Translations under genes and position numbers: made by a program
The notes under the pieces: generated by a model
What the model saw: the letters and a program-made list of their open reading frames with translations, nothing else
Database searches by the model: none
What the model was told of the DNA's origin: nothing
Shown here: in pieces, positions 17,410-26,950 of the stretch
How the letters are laid out: the number at the start of each line of letters is the position of its first letter
Numbering within the stretch: the stretch's first letter is position 1
Origin: Pelagihabitans sp947500445
Lineage (GTDB): Bacteria > Bacteroidota > Bacteroidia > Flavobacteriales > Flavobacteriaceae
Direction of reading: 5' to 3'
DNA: 64,000 nucleotides
Assembly (NCBI RefSeq): GCF_050589625.1
Contig: NZ_JBNGOP010000013.1
Span: 1-64,000, forward strand

Positions 17410-18027
17410 TTAAGAGTTTTGAGCGGTAAAAAAATCGGAATTGATCTGGTCTATAAAATGTAACAACGTTTCCTTGCCCATTTTTTTAGAAGAAGAGGTA
17501 ACAAAGTATTGCGGAGCCTCTTCCCAAACACTTTCCAGAAGTTGTGCGATATAAGCCGATACCTGGCGTTCGATCGCCTTTGGTTTCAATTTGTCGGCTT
17601 TAGTGAATACGATACAGAATGGAATTCCGTTTTCACCCAACCATTCCATGAATTCCAAATCTATTTTTTGTGGTTCATGGCGTACATCTACCAAAACGAA
17701 GGAACAGACCAATTGTTCGCGTGCTTCAAAATAGTCGGTGATGTAGCGCTGAAAGGTCTTTTTGTCCTTTTTGGAGACCCGTGCATATCCATATCCCGGT
17801 AAATCTACCAAAAACCAGTTATCATTGATTTTAAAATGATTGATAAGCTGTGTTTTTCCAGGTTTTCCAGAGGTTTTGGCGAGACCCTTTCGGTCCGTAA
17901 GCATATTGATGAGCGACGATTTCCCCACGTTGGAGCGCCCGATAAAGGCATATTCCGGTATTTTTTCATTGGGGCAATGCTCCACTTTGGAGTTGCTCAT
18001 TACAAAATGGGCCGATTTTATTTTCAC
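17410..18027 (-). CDS. engB: Ribosome biogenesis GTPase EngB (YihA/YsxC)
   Basis: 205 residues; essential GTPase that acts on the 50S subunit. G1 GRSNVGKSS (about 31-39), G2 region with KTSGKPGKTQ, G3 DLPGYGYA, G4 TKADK, and G5 near SSSKKMG. All are intact and in order, and the length is typical for the family. Single gene with a short leader. Confidence 0.95.
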   Translation of the reverse strand: MKIKSAHFVMSNSKVEHCPNEKIPEYAFIGRSNVGKSSLINMLTDRKGLAKTSGKPGKTQLINHFKINDNWFLVDLPGYGYARVSKKDKKTFQRYITDYFEAREQLVCSFVLVDVRHEPQKIDLEFMEWLGENGIPFCIVFTKADKLKPKAIERQVSAYIAQLLESVWEEAPQYFVTSSSKKMGKETLLHFIDQINSDFFTAQNS

Positions 18028-18135
18028 TGCTTCCGTTGGTGTTTAGAATAGGGATGTTTGAAAAGGTATGTAATTTTAGATAGACCATCGTCGGGGCAAA
18101 AATACCTCCGTAAATCGGCAAGAAGGGCAATGTTA

Positions 18136-18900
18136 TTAGAACCCTCTTTTTTCCAGCCAGGCATCAAGAATTTCATTGAATTCCTCAGGGTGTTCCATCA
18201 TTGGCGCATGGCCACATTTTTTTACCCAAAAGAGATTAGAATCCGGCAGTAGTTCATGAAATAGTTCGGCCACATCGGGCGGGGTAACGCCGTCGTTTTC
18301 GCCCCAAATGATACAGGTAGGGGTCTTCATCTTTGGAAGGTCCTTGGCCATGTTGTGGCGTATGGCACTTTTGGCAATGGCCAATGTCCGAATGACCTTG
18401 TTACGGTCGTTTACCGTCTCAAAAACCTCGTCCACGATTTCCTTGGTGGCGACCGCCGGGTCATAAAACACATCCTCGGCCTTTTTTTTGATAAAATCAT
18501 AATCGCCCCTTCGTGGATACCCGTCACCCATTGCACTTTCATACAAACCGGAGCTGCCGGTAATGACGAGCGCCTTCACCATTTCGGGATACATTTTGGT
18601 ATGCAAAAGACCGATATGGCCGCCTAACGAGTTGCCCAGCAAAATAACGTCCTTTAGTCCTTTGAATTCGATGAATTTTTCCAAAAACTTGGCGAATTGC
18701 TTTACGTTGGTCTTTAGCACCGGCATATCGTAGATCGGTAATTCCGGAATTAAGACCTTGTATCCTTTTGGTGGAAAATGTTGGGTAACCCCATGAAAGT
18801 TGCTCAGCCCTCCCATCAGTCCGTGCAGTATTATGATGGGAGCGCCTTCCCCCACTTCAATATACCGGTACTTACCTTCAGAAATCAATTTTTCTTCCAT
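18136..18900 (-). CDS. Alpha/beta hydrolase
   Basis: 254 residues, cytoplasmic. Oxyanion-hole HGLMGG near 26-31, nucleophile Ser91 in GNSLGGH, acid likely in IIWGENDGVTPP, and catalytic His in CGHAPMMEHPEEF. Related to many esterases, MhpC-like or 2-succinyl hydrolases; the substrate cannot be deduced. It is the last gene before the dcw operator and is transcribed away from it. Confidence 0.88.
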   Translation of the reverse strand: MEEKLISEGKYRYIEVGEGAPIIILHGLMGGLSNFHGVTQHFPPKGYKVLIPELPIYDMPVLKTNVKQFAKFLEKFIEFKGLKDVILLGNSLGGHIGLLHTKMYPEMVKALVITGSSGLYESAMGDGYPRRGDYDFIKKKAEDVFYDPAVATKEIVDEVFETVNDRNKVIRTLAIAKSAIRHNMAKDLPKMKTPTCIIWGENDGVTPPDVAELFHELLPDSNLFWVKKCGHAPMMEHPEEFNEILDAWLEKRGF

Positions 18901-19050
18901 TTAGGAATCGTCTTGGCTTATTGCGCAAATATAGGTATTTAACACTGAAATGCGACACATTAAGGATACGGTTCAAAGGGACCGTCGAAAGCGGTTCTTG
19001 GTTTTCAAGACGTCTTCAGGCATCAAAATACGACACAAATTATCAACAAA

Positions 19051-19075
19051 GTGGTAATTTGTGGTAAAATGTGGT
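19051..19075 (+). promoter_or_regulatory. MraZ operator: three GTGGT boxes
   Basis: GTGGT occurs at 19051, 19061 and 19071, each exactly 10 bases apart (boxes of 5 with 5-base spacers, contexts TAATTT, TAAAAT, TAATAA). This is the arrangement known for MraZ-binding repeats ahead of mraZ in other bacteria. It lies 50 bases before mraZ, so MraZ probably represses its own dcw operon by binding here. An AAAATTTG sequence right after (19079-19086) is one base off the -7 consensus. Confidence 0.85.
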
Positions 19076-19124
19076 AATAAAATTTGTAGTTTTGAGTTAT
19101 TAAACAAAAAACCAACCATTTAAG

Positions 19125-19598
19125 GTGATCAATTTCATTGGGTCATACGATTGTAAAGCTGATGCCAAAGGTAGAATAATGCTACCTGTTGCGCTAAAAA
19201 ATCAGATGTCACCTTTATTGAAAAATGGTTTTGTGATCAAAAGGGCCGTTTTTAGGGATTGCCTGGAACTGTACCCTATGGAGGTGTACAACGCTATGAT
19301 GGAAAAGATGAACCGTAAAAATCGCTTTTTGAAAAAGAACAGTGATTTTATCCGAAGGTTCACCGCCGGGGTAAAGGTGGTCGAGATCGACAGTACTGGG
19401 CGCCTGTTGATTCCCAAAAATCTGATTGCCGTGGCCGGCATCAAAAAAGAAGTGGTGTTGAGCAGTGCGATCGATATGGTGGAGATTTGGGACAAAACGG
19501 GCTATGAGAGCGTGTTGGACGAGACCGCGGTCGATTTTGAAGCACTTACCGAAGAGGTTATGGGAACGGAAGAAGGAGGACCTGAAGATGTATCATAA
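19125..19598 (+). CDS. mraZ: Transcriptional regulator MraZ
   Basis: 157 residues from a GTG start: MINFIGSYDCKADAKGRIML is the family N-terminus. Two AbrB-like swapped-hairpin repeats, each with the DxxGR turn (DAKGR, DSTGR). MraZ binds tandem repeats upstream of its gene and represses the division/wall operon. The extended C-terminus (about 140-157, acidic) is typical of flavobacteria. Ends overlapping rsmH by 11 bases. Confidence 0.95.
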   Translation: MINFIGSYDCKADAKGRIMLPVALKNQMSPLLKNGFVIKRAVFRDCLELYPMEVYNAMMEKMNRKNRFLKKNSDFIRRFTAGVKVVEIDSTGRLLIPKNLIAVAGIKKEVVLSSAIDMVEIWDKTGYESVLDETAVDFEALTEEVMGTEEGGPEDVS

Positions 19599-20481
19599 TC
19601 CCGTATTGCTCGAGGCTTCCGTAGCGGGGCTTCAAATAAAGGCCAATGGAACGTATGTCGACGTCACTTTCGGTGGCGGGGGACATTCAAAAGAAATATT
19701 GCGACAGTTGGGCGAAAACGGAAGGTTGTTCGCCTTCGATCAGGACGAGGACGCTTTGGAAAACACCATTGACGACCCCCGGTTTACGCTGATCAACGAG
19801 AACTATCGCTATGTGAAACAGTTTTTAAAGTTCTATGGCGTTAAGGAGGCCGATGGTATACTGGGCGACTTTGGGGTTTCCTCCCATCAGTTCGATACCG
19901 CGGAGCGCGGGTTTTCAACCCGTTTTGATGCGACCTTGGACATGCGGATGAGCGGTCGCAATCCAATTTCGGCCCATGATGTTGTGAATACGTATTCCTA
20001 TGATGCCCTGCGAAAGGTGTTGTTCGATTATGGTGAGCTGCGAAACGCAAATGCCATTGCTACCGAAATAACAGGGTTCCGGGATAACGGTAGTATCGAT
20101 ACTACCTCGGACCTAAAAGCGGTATTGAAACGGTTTTTGCCCCAAGCGAAAGCGCATAAGATCTTGGCCCAGATATATCAGGCCATCCGAATCGAGGTAA
20201 ATCAGGAAATCGTTTCGATAAAGGAGTTTCTGATGCAGACCCAAGATGTAATCAAAACGGGAGGTAGGCTCAGTATCATCAGTTACCATTCCCTGGAAGA
20301 TCGGTTGGTAAAAAGATATATCAGGGCAGGCCGTTTTGAAGGCGAACCGGAAAAGGATTTTTATGGAAATATCGATGTCCCCTTTAAAAAAGTTGGACCC
20401 TTGGTAGTTCCCTCCAAAGAAGAATTAAAACAGAACAATCGGGCCAGAAGCGCCAAGTTAAGAATAGCGGAACGGCTTTAA
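19588..20481 (+). CDS. rsmH: 16S rRNA (cytosine1402-N4)-methyltransferase RsmH
   Basis: 297 residues, start at the ATG at 19588 (MYHNPVLLEASVAGLQIK), which matches the family and is preceded by AGGAGG at 19574-19579, rare here. SAM-binding DVTFGGGGHSKEIL, then GDFGVSSHQFDTAERGFS and DMRMS; C-terminal NNRARSAKLRIAERL. Also known as MraW; second gene of the dcw cluster. Confidence 0.96.
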   Translation: MYHNPVLLEASVAGLQIKANGTYVDVTFGGGGHSKEILRQLGENGRLFAFDQDEDALENTIDDPRFTLINENYRYVKQFLKFYGVKEADGILGDFGVSSHQFDTAERGFSTRFDATLDMRMSGRNPISAHDVVNTYSYDALRKVLFDYGELRNANAIATEITGFRDNGSIDTTSDLKAVLKRFLPQAKAHKILAQIYQAIRIEVNQEIVSIKEFLMQTQDVIKTGGRLSIISYHSLEDRLVKRYIRAGRFEGEPEKDFYGNIDVPFKKVGPLVVPSKEELKQNNRARSAKLRIAERL

Positions 20482-20518
20482 TCCCGACAAAATAGATACG
20501 TCCCAAACAAGTACGACC

Positions 20519-20848
20519 ATGGTGAAAAAAGGAATTCTAGACATTTTAAAGGGCAAATTTTTGGTAAGCGGCGACGCGCCTAAAAATTGGTTGTTCATCA
20601 TTTTTGTTTCCTTTTTGGCCACCGTGATGATCGGTAGCAGCCATAGCGCCGATAAAAAAGTACACCGTATCGCGGCACTGAACGAGGAAGTAAAAGAGCT
20701 GCGCAGTCAGTTTGTAGATATCCATAAAGATGTACAACGCCTAAAACTGGAGTCTACCATCACCGAAACGGTGGCGGCCAATGCCCTGTACCCCTCAGAG
20801 GAGCCGCCCAGAAAGATCAGGGTAAAATCTAAAGAAGCAACCGAATAA
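20519..20848 (+). CDS. ftsL: FtsL-like division protein
   Basis: 109 residues: short cytoplasmic tail, one membrane helix (about 24-41, WLFIIFVSFLATVMIG) and a periplasmic coiled coil (LNEEVKELRSQFVDIHKDVQRLK). Sequence identity within the family is always low, so the call rests on topology and place between rsmH and ftsI, which is where FtsL is found. Confidence 0.85.
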   Translation: MVKKGILDILKGKFLVSGDAPKNWLFIIFVSFLATVMIGSSHSADKKVHRIAALNEEVKELRSQFVDIHKDVQRLKLESTITETVAANALYPSEEPPRKIRVKSKEATE

Positions 20849-20849
20849 A

Positions 20850-22856
20850 GTGGCGGTAACCGAAAAACACATACTACGACGATTATACTTGGTGGCGGGC
20901 TGCCTGTTTCTGTTCGCGATTGCGGTAATGGTGAAACTGGTCAGCATTCAATGGGTAGATGGCGAAAAGTATCGCGATCTGGCCGAAGAGCGGACGACCA
21001 AAATGTTTACGATCGCTCCAAATCGCGGAAACCTCTATTCCGATGATGGTAGTCTTTTGGCAACCTCCGTATCCCGTTATACCATACGTTTCGATGCCGT
21101 TACGGTGGATAGCGATGACTTTAAGGACAACGTGGTTCCTCTGTCCGACGCTCTTTCCAAGCTTTTGGGACAATCATCGTCCTATTACCAACAACGGTTG
21201 CGCAAGGCCAGACAACATAAGAACCGTTATGCCCTGATCGCAAGAAACTTGGATTATTCGGAGTACATGGAGGCCAAGGCCTTCCCTTTATTTCGTTTAG
21301 GGCCGTATAAGGGCGGCCTGATCGTAGAGCAAAAAACGGTACGGGAGCATCCGTTGGGAAAAATTGCCGAGCGTAGCGTCGGGTACGAACGTGTGGACGA
21401 GAACGGTTACTTTACCCGGGTCGGCCTGGAAGGTGCTTTTGGGGACTATTTAAGGGGAACCCAGGGCAAACGACTGAAACAGCGTATCGCAAAAGGCCAA
21501 TGGAAGCCCATCGGGCAAGATAATATCGTAGAGCCAAAGGACGGTTACGATGTGGTTTCCACAATCGATATCAACATTCAGGATATTGCCCATCATGCAC
21601 TGTTGCGGCAGTTGGAGCATTACAAGGCGGAACACGGTTCGGTAATCGTAATGGAAACAAAGACCGGGGAGATCAAGGCCATCTCAAATCTGGGAAGAAC
21701 CTCCGAAGGGAAGTACTACGAACGGTTGAACTACGCTATCGGCGAATCACACGAACCGGGGTCTACGTTTAAACTGATGAATCTGGTGGCCGCACTGGAA
21801 GATAAAATCATCGATACCAGTAGTGTCGTTGATACCGAAAAAGGGATTTGGCGAATTTATAAGCACCGGGTAAGGGATTCCAAATGGGGCGGATATGGAA
21901 AAATTTCCATGGCCAAGGCATTTGAAGTGTCCTCCAATACCGCTTTTGCCAAAACCATACATAACGGTTATAAGGACGCGCCGGAAAAATATGTGAACCG
22001 CTTAATGGGAATGGGCCTGCACAAGGAGCTCGGCCTACCGATAAAGGGCGAGGGGAAACCGGTATTGCGTTACCCGGGCGACAAAGGATGGTCCGGACTG
22101 TCCTTGGCGCAAATGGCATACGGTTATGAAGTGGCCATGACCCCCCTTCAAGTGCTAACCTTTTATAATGCCATTGCCAACGATGGGGAAATGGTGAAAC
22201 CGCGTTTGATCAAGGAAGTACGGGAGTGGGACCGAAGCGTATATCGATTCGAGAAGGAAGTGATCAACTCCGCCATCTGTTCCAAGGAAACCGCTTCAAA
22301 GGTAAAGGCTTTGATGAAAAATGTGGTGGAAAAGAAACATGGCACCGGTCACGGACTGTACTCGCCCAATTTTTCAATGGCCGGAAAAACGGGAACGGCA
22401 CAAAAGAACTACGCTACCAAAGATCGTGATCGATTGAAATACGTTTCTAGTTTTGCCGGTTATTTCCCTGCCGACAACCCTAAATATTCCTGTGTGGTGG
22501 TCATTCACGATCCCGACGTTGAGGTAGGGTACTACGGTGCCGATGTATCCGGACCCGTTTTCAAATCGGTAGCCCAAAAAATATATGCCAACTCTCCCCT
22601 GATCGATGAGGTAGAACTGCCAAAGGAAATCGATCCTGCCTTAAAAGATCATTTTCAAAAGTATTATGCCGAAGTAGAGAAAGCGTACCGGCAAGTACCC
22701 AATGTAAAGGGAATGAGTGGTATGGACGCCATTTCGATATTGGAGAATTTAGGGTTGCAAGTAGAGGTACGCGGAAATGGAACGGTAAAAAAACAATCGG
22801 TTTCGCAGGGCACCGATTTGGAAAAGGCGGATAAAATCGTATTGGAACTTTCATGA
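20850..22856 (+). CDS. ftsI: Division transpeptidase FtsI (PBP3)
   Basis: 668 residues from a GTG one base after ftsL; MAVTEKHILRR is the usual flavobacterial start. Membrane anchor about 11-31, PBP dimer domain, then transpeptidase: Ser305 in STFK (305-308), SSN at 361-363, KTGTA around 512. A single PASTA domain ends the protein (VPNVKGMSGMDAISIL, LELS), which is normal in Bacteroidetes but not in E. coli. Cross-links septal peptidoglycan; partners FtsW, FtsL. Overlaps murE (ATGA). Confidence 0.95.
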   Translation: MAVTEKHILRRLYLVAGCLFLFAIAVMVKLVSIQWVDGEKYRDLAEERTTKMFTIAPNRGNLYSDDGSLLATSVSRYTIRFDAVTVDSDDFKDNVVPLSDALSKLLGQSSSYYQQRLRKARQHKNRYALIARNLDYSEYMEAKAFPLFRLGPYKGGLIVEQKTVREHPLGKIAERSVGYERVDENGYFTRVGLEGAFGDYLRGTQGKRLKQRIAKGQWKPIGQDNIVEPKDGYDVVSTIDINIQDIAHHALLRQLEHYKAEHGSVIVMETKTGEIKAISNLGRTSEGKYYERLNYAIGESHEPGSTFKLMNLVAALEDKIIDTSSVVDTEKGIWRIYKHRVRDSKWGGYGKISMAKAFEVSSNTAFAKTIHNGYKDAPEKYVNRLMGMGLHKELGLPIKGEGKPVLRYPGDKGWSGLSLAQMAYGYEVAMTPLQVLTFYNAIANDGEMVKPRLIKEVREWDRSVYRFEKEVINSAICSKETASKVKALMKNVVEKKHGTGHGLYSPNFSMAGKTGTAQKNYATKDRDRLKYVSSFAGYFPADNPKYSCVVVIHDPDVEVGYYGADVSGPVFKSVAQKIYANSPLIDEVELPKEIDPALKDHFQKYYAEVEKAYRQVPNVKGMSGMDAISILENLGLQVEVRGNGTVKKQSVSQGTDLEKADKIVLELS

Positions 22857-24316
22857 AGTCGTTAAAGGACATATTATACGGGGTAGGACTTACCGGTGTA
22901 ACCGGAAGCACCGCTGTACTCGTAAATGAAATCTGTTTCGATTCCCGAAAGGTGGGAATGGACGATGTGTTTGTTGCCTTAAGGGGAACCTTGGTCGATG
23001 GGCACGAATATATCGCCCAGGCCATTTCCCAAGGAGCAAAGGCCATTGTATGCGAAACATTGCCAGAAACCTTGGTAAACGAATTGACCTATATCGAGGT
23101 TCGCAACGGACATACGGCCTTGGCCGTAATGGCAGCAAATTTCTATGATAATCCTTCCAAGAATTTAAAATTGGTAGGGGTGACCGGAACAAACGGTAAA
23201 ACGACAATAAGCAGCTTGTTGTACCAACTGTTTAAAAAAGCGGGATATACCGTGGGTTTGATCTCTACCATCAAGATCATGGTCGATGATGTGGCCCATT
23301 CTACCCAACATACAACTCCGGATGCACTGACCATCAACCGCTACCTAAGCCTAATGGTGGACGCAGGAGTGGCTTTTTGTTTTATGGAGGTGAGTTCCCA
23401 TGGTATCCATCAGAAAAGAACAAAAGGATTAGTATTCGAAGGTGCTATTTTCACCAACCTTTCCCACGACCATTTGGACTATCACAAAACCTTTGCCGCC
23501 TATCGCGACACCAAAAAGATCCTGTTCGACGAACTGCCCAAGAAAGCCTTCGCTTTAACGAACATCGATGATAAAAACGGGATGGTCATGTTGCAGAATA
23601 CACAGGCAAAAAAATATACCTACGCCCTAAAAAGTTATGCCGATTATCGTTCCCAGATATTGGAAAACCAATTGGACGGGCAATTGTTGAAAATTAACGA
23701 GCAAGAGCTGTGGTCGAAGTTGATAGGCCATTTTAATGCCTACAACATGCTGGCCATTTATGCGACTGCCGATCTTTTGGGACTGGAAAAGTTGGAAACG
23801 CTTCGGTTTATGAGCGAATTGGATAATGTGGATGGACGCTTTCAATATTATATGTCCGAAGAACGAATTACCGCTATTGTCGATTATGCCCATACGCCGG
23901 ATGCGTTAAAAAATGTGCTCGAGACCATCGGCACATTGAGAACTGGAAATGAAAGCGTCATCACCGTTGTGGGGTGTGGTGGCGACCGAGACAGGTCTAA
24001 GCGTCCGGTTATGGGCCATATCGCCGCGGAGATGAGCAACAAGGTGATCTTTACCTCCGACAATCCCCGTTCCGAATCGCCAGAGGCCATTATTGCCGAA
24101 ATGGAAAACGGAGTGGAACCACAGCACCACAAAAAGGTATTGTCCATCACGGATCGCAAACAGGCCATCCGTACCGCTTGCCAAATGGCAATGGCCAACG
24201 ATATTATTTTGGTGGCGGGTAAAGGGCATGAAACCTATCAGGAGACCAACGGAGAGCGGATCGATTTTGATGATTTTAAAATAGTAAAGGAGTTTTTAAA
24301 GGTGTTGGAGAAGTAG
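22853..24316 (+). CDS. murE: UDP-MurNAc-tripeptide ligase MurE (meso-DAP type)
   Basis: 487 residues. ATP-binding GVTGTNGKTT, central VSSHGIHQKRT, and DYAHTPDAL. The substrate motif is DNPRSE (FTSDNPRSESPEAI), which marks addition of meso-diaminopimelate, so the cell wall is DAP-type. Overlaps ftsI by 4 bases. Confidence 0.96.
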   Translation: MKSLKDILYGVGLTGVTGSTAVLVNEICFDSRKVGMDDVFVALRGTLVDGHEYIAQAISQGAKAIVCETLPETLVNELTYIEVRNGHTALAVMAANFYDNPSKNLKLVGVTGTNGKTTISSLLYQLFKKAGYTVGLISTIKIMVDDVAHSTQHTTPDALTINRYLSLMVDAGVAFCFMEVSSHGIHQKRTKGLVFEGAIFTNLSHDHLDYHKTFAAYRDTKKILFDELPKKAFALTNIDDKNGMVMLQNTQAKKYTYALKSYADYRSQILENQLDGQLLKINEQELWSKLIGHFNAYNMLAIYATADLLGLEKLETLRFMSELDNVDGRFQYYMSEERITAIVDYAHTPDALKNVLETIGTLRTGNESVITVVGCGGDRDRSKRPVMGHIAAEMSNKVIFTSDNPRSESPEAIIAEMENGVEPQHHKKVLSITDRKQAIRTACQMAMANDIILVAGKGHETYQETNGERIDFDDFKIVKEFLKVLEK

Positions 24317-24392
24317 TTTTCAACAACGGATACGATAAAACAATTAGAAAAAAGCAGGTCGTGCGAATACGATCAACAAGTAACCCAAACAA

Positions 24393-25613
24393 ATGCTGTA
24401 CTACTTATTTGATTATTTAGAAAAAGAATATCAAGTGCCCGGTGCAAGCCTGTTCAGTTTTTACACCTTCAGGGCGGCAATGGCGGTATTGTTTTCTTTG
24501 GTAATCGCCGCAGCTTATGGGAAACGGATCATTCTTTTTCTACAGAAAAAGCAAATCGGGGAAACCATACGGGACCTTGGTCTGGAAGGACAGCAGCAAA
24601 AGGCGGGTACGCCTACCATGGGGGGGCTAATCATTATCATGGCTACAGTGATACCGGTGCTATTGTTGTGCAAGTTGGACAACCTGTATATCATCCTGTT
24701 GTTGGTGACCACCCTTTGGATGGGGCTGATCGGTTTTACCGATGATTACATCAAGGTTTTTAAAAAGGACAAAGCAGGGTTAAAGGGACGTTTTAAGGTT
24801 TTAGGACAGCTGGTCCTTGGTTTAATGGTGGGCGCAACGCTCTATTTTCATGACGATGTGACCATGCGCGAACGCAACACCTCTAGGATTACCGAAAGTT
24901 TTACCGTGGAAACGGTAGAAGGCGCCTTGGTAAAATCGACCCGTACCACAGTGCCGTTTTTTAAGAACAATGAATTCGACTATGCGAATTTCATCTCTTG
25001 GGCGGGAGAGGGCGCTACGGACTATGCCTGGTTGATTTTCATTCCCGTCATTATTTTGATCATTACGGCCGTATCCAACGGGGCCAACCTTACCGATGGT
25101 ATCGATGGACTTGCCGGGGGTACATCGGCGATCATTGTTTTTGCACTTGGCCTGCTCACATGGGTTTCAGGAAATTACATATTCTCCGATTATCTGGATA
25201 TTATGTTCATCCCCAATGTGGCGGAGCTGGTCGTTTTTATTGCCGCTTTTTTAGGCGCCTTGGTCGGTTTTTTATGGTACAACGCTTTTCCGGCACAAGT
25301 TTTTATGGGCGATACGGGTAGTTTGACCATTGGCGGTGTTATTGCGGTAATCGCCATCATCATTAGAAAAGAACTGTTGATTCCTTTGCTGTGCGGAATC
25401 TTTTTTGCGGAATCGCTCTCCGTCATGCTTCAGGTGGGATACTTCAAATATTCCAAGAAGAAATCCGGGGTGGGCAAACGCATTTTTTTAATGGCCCCAT
25501 TGCATCATCACTATCAGAAAAAAGGATACCACGAGAGCAAGATCGTAACGCGCTTTTGGATCGTGGGCATCATTTTGGCCATTTTGACCATTGTAACCCT
25601 GAAAATCCGATAG
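24393..25613 (+). CDS. mraY: Phospho-MurNAc-pentapeptide transferase MraY
   Basis: 406 residues, about ten membrane helices. Signature GTPTMGG, GFTDDYIKV, NGANLTDGIDGLAGG and FMGDTGS carry the Asp triad; the HHHYQ histidine block is near the C-terminus (PLHHHYQKKGYHE). It makes lipid I. Longer than the E. coli enzyme (360) because of an insert after LYFHDDV, common in this phylum. Confidence 0.96.
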   Translation: MLYYLFDYLEKEYQVPGASLFSFYTFRAAMAVLFSLVIAAAYGKRIILFLQKKQIGETIRDLGLEGQQQKAGTPTMGGLIIIMATVIPVLLLCKLDNLYIILLLVTTLWMGLIGFTDDYIKVFKKDKAGLKGRFKVLGQLVLGLMVGATLYFHDDVTMRERNTSRITESFTVETVEGALVKSTRTTVPFFKNNEFDYANFISWAGEGATDYAWLIFIPVIILIITAVSNGANLTDGIDGLAGGTSAIIVFALGLLTWVSGNYIFSDYLDIMFIPNVAELVVFIAAFLGALVGFLWYNAFPAQVFMGDTGSLTIGGVIAVIAIIIRKELLIPLLCGIFFAESLSVMLQVGYFKYSKKKSGVGKRIFLMAPLHHHYQKKGYHESKIVTRFWIVGIILAILTIVTLKIR

Positions 25614-26948
25614 ATGCGGCGTTTAGTGGTTTTAGGTGCAGGTGAAAGCGGAGTGGGTACCGCCATTTTGGGAAAACAAAAAGGATACGAGGTATTTGTA
25701 TCCGATAGCGGAAAAATAAAGGAAAACTATAAAAACGTTCTTGAACATTTTGAGATTGACTGGGAAGCATCCCAACACAGCGAAAACCGAATACTGACCG
25801 CGGATGTGGTGATGAAAAGTCCGGGCATACCCGATACCGTTCCATTGGTGGTACGGTTGAAGGAAAAGGGGGTGCCGGTAATTTCCGAGATCGAGTTCGC
25901 CGCGCGGTATACCGATGCAACGATTATTGGGATAACGGGCAGCAATGGAAAGACCACCACTACCTTATTGACGAACCATATCCTTAAGAAAGGGGGCGCC
26001 AATGTGGGAATGGCGGGAAATATAGGCGACAGTTTTGCCAAAATGGTGGCGGAACGTTCTTTTGACCATTATGTGCTCGAGATCAGTAGTTTTCAACTGG
26101 ACGGTGTAACGGATTTTAGACCGCATATCGCCATAATCACCAATATAACACCAGATCACCTGGACCGCTACGAGTATCAGTTTGAAAAGTACGTAGCCTC
26201 CAAATTTAGGATAGCACAAAACCAGACCTCGGAGGATTACCTTATTTACGATGCCGATGATAGCGTAATCGTCGATTGGTTGGCCCGCAACCCCGTCAAA
26301 TCAAAATTACTCCCTTTTTCACTGGAAAAGATGGTGGACGAAGGGGCCTGTATCAAAAACAACGAAATACAAATAACAACAGCTAATAATACCATTACGA
26401 TTATGACCAATTCCCTTGCCTTAGAAGGAAAACACAATGTAAAGAATACCATGGCGGCCGCGACGGCAGCCAAATTGGTGAACATTCGCAAACAGACCAT
26501 CAGAGAGAGTGTACAAAACTTTCAGGGGGCTTCGCATCGACTGGAAAAAGTATTGAAAATACATCACGTCCAATACATAAACGATTCCAAGGCGACCAAT
26601 GTAAATGCTACCTACTACGCGCTCGATAGTATGTCCGCACCCACCATTTGGATCGTTGGCGGGGTCGACAAGGGAAACGATTATAGGCAATTGATGCCAT
26701 TGGTCCGGGAAAAGGTAAAGGCCGTTATTTGCTTGGGTTCCGACAATACCAAGATCAAGGAAACCTTTGGTAATGTAGTGGATCTTTTGGTAGAGACGTT
26801 TGCTATGGAAGAGGCCGTAAAGGTGGCCTATAAGATTGCGGAACGGGGAGATACCGTATTGCTTTCTCCCGCCTGTGCCAGTTTTGATTTATTTGAGAAT
26901 TATGAAGATCGTGGCGATCAATTCATTAAAGCGATTAAAAGTTTGTAA
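25614..26948 (+). CDS. murD: UDP-MurNAc-L-alanine:D-glutamate ligase MurD
   Basis: 444 residues. N-terminal Rossmann GAGESGVGTA, ATP loop GSNGKTTTT, DHLDRY, NDSKATN and the SPACASFD motif with DRGDQF. The start ATG follows the mraY stop directly. Adds D-Glu to UDP-MurNAc-L-Ala in the cytoplasm. Confidence 0.96.
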   Translation: MRRLVVLGAGESGVGTAILGKQKGYEVFVSDSGKIKENYKNVLEHFEIDWEASQHSENRILTADVVMKSPGIPDTVPLVVRLKEKGVPVISEIEFAARYTDATIIGITGSNGKTTTTLLTNHILKKGGANVGMAGNIGDSFAKMVAERSFDHYVLEISSFQLDGVTDFRPHIAIITNITPDHLDRYEYQFEKYVASKFRIAQNQTSEDYLIYDADDSVIVDWLARNPVKSKLLPFSLEKMVDEGACIKNNEIQITTANNTITIMTNSLALEGKHNVKNTMAAATAAKLVNIRKQTIRESVQNFQGASHRLEKVLKIHHVQYINDSKATNVNATYYALDSMSAPTIWIVGGVDKGNDYRQLMPLVREKVKAVICLGSDNTKIKETFGNVVDLLVETFAMEEAVKVAYKIAERGDTVLLSPACASFDLFENYEDRGDQFIKAIKSL

Positions 26949-26950
26949 CA

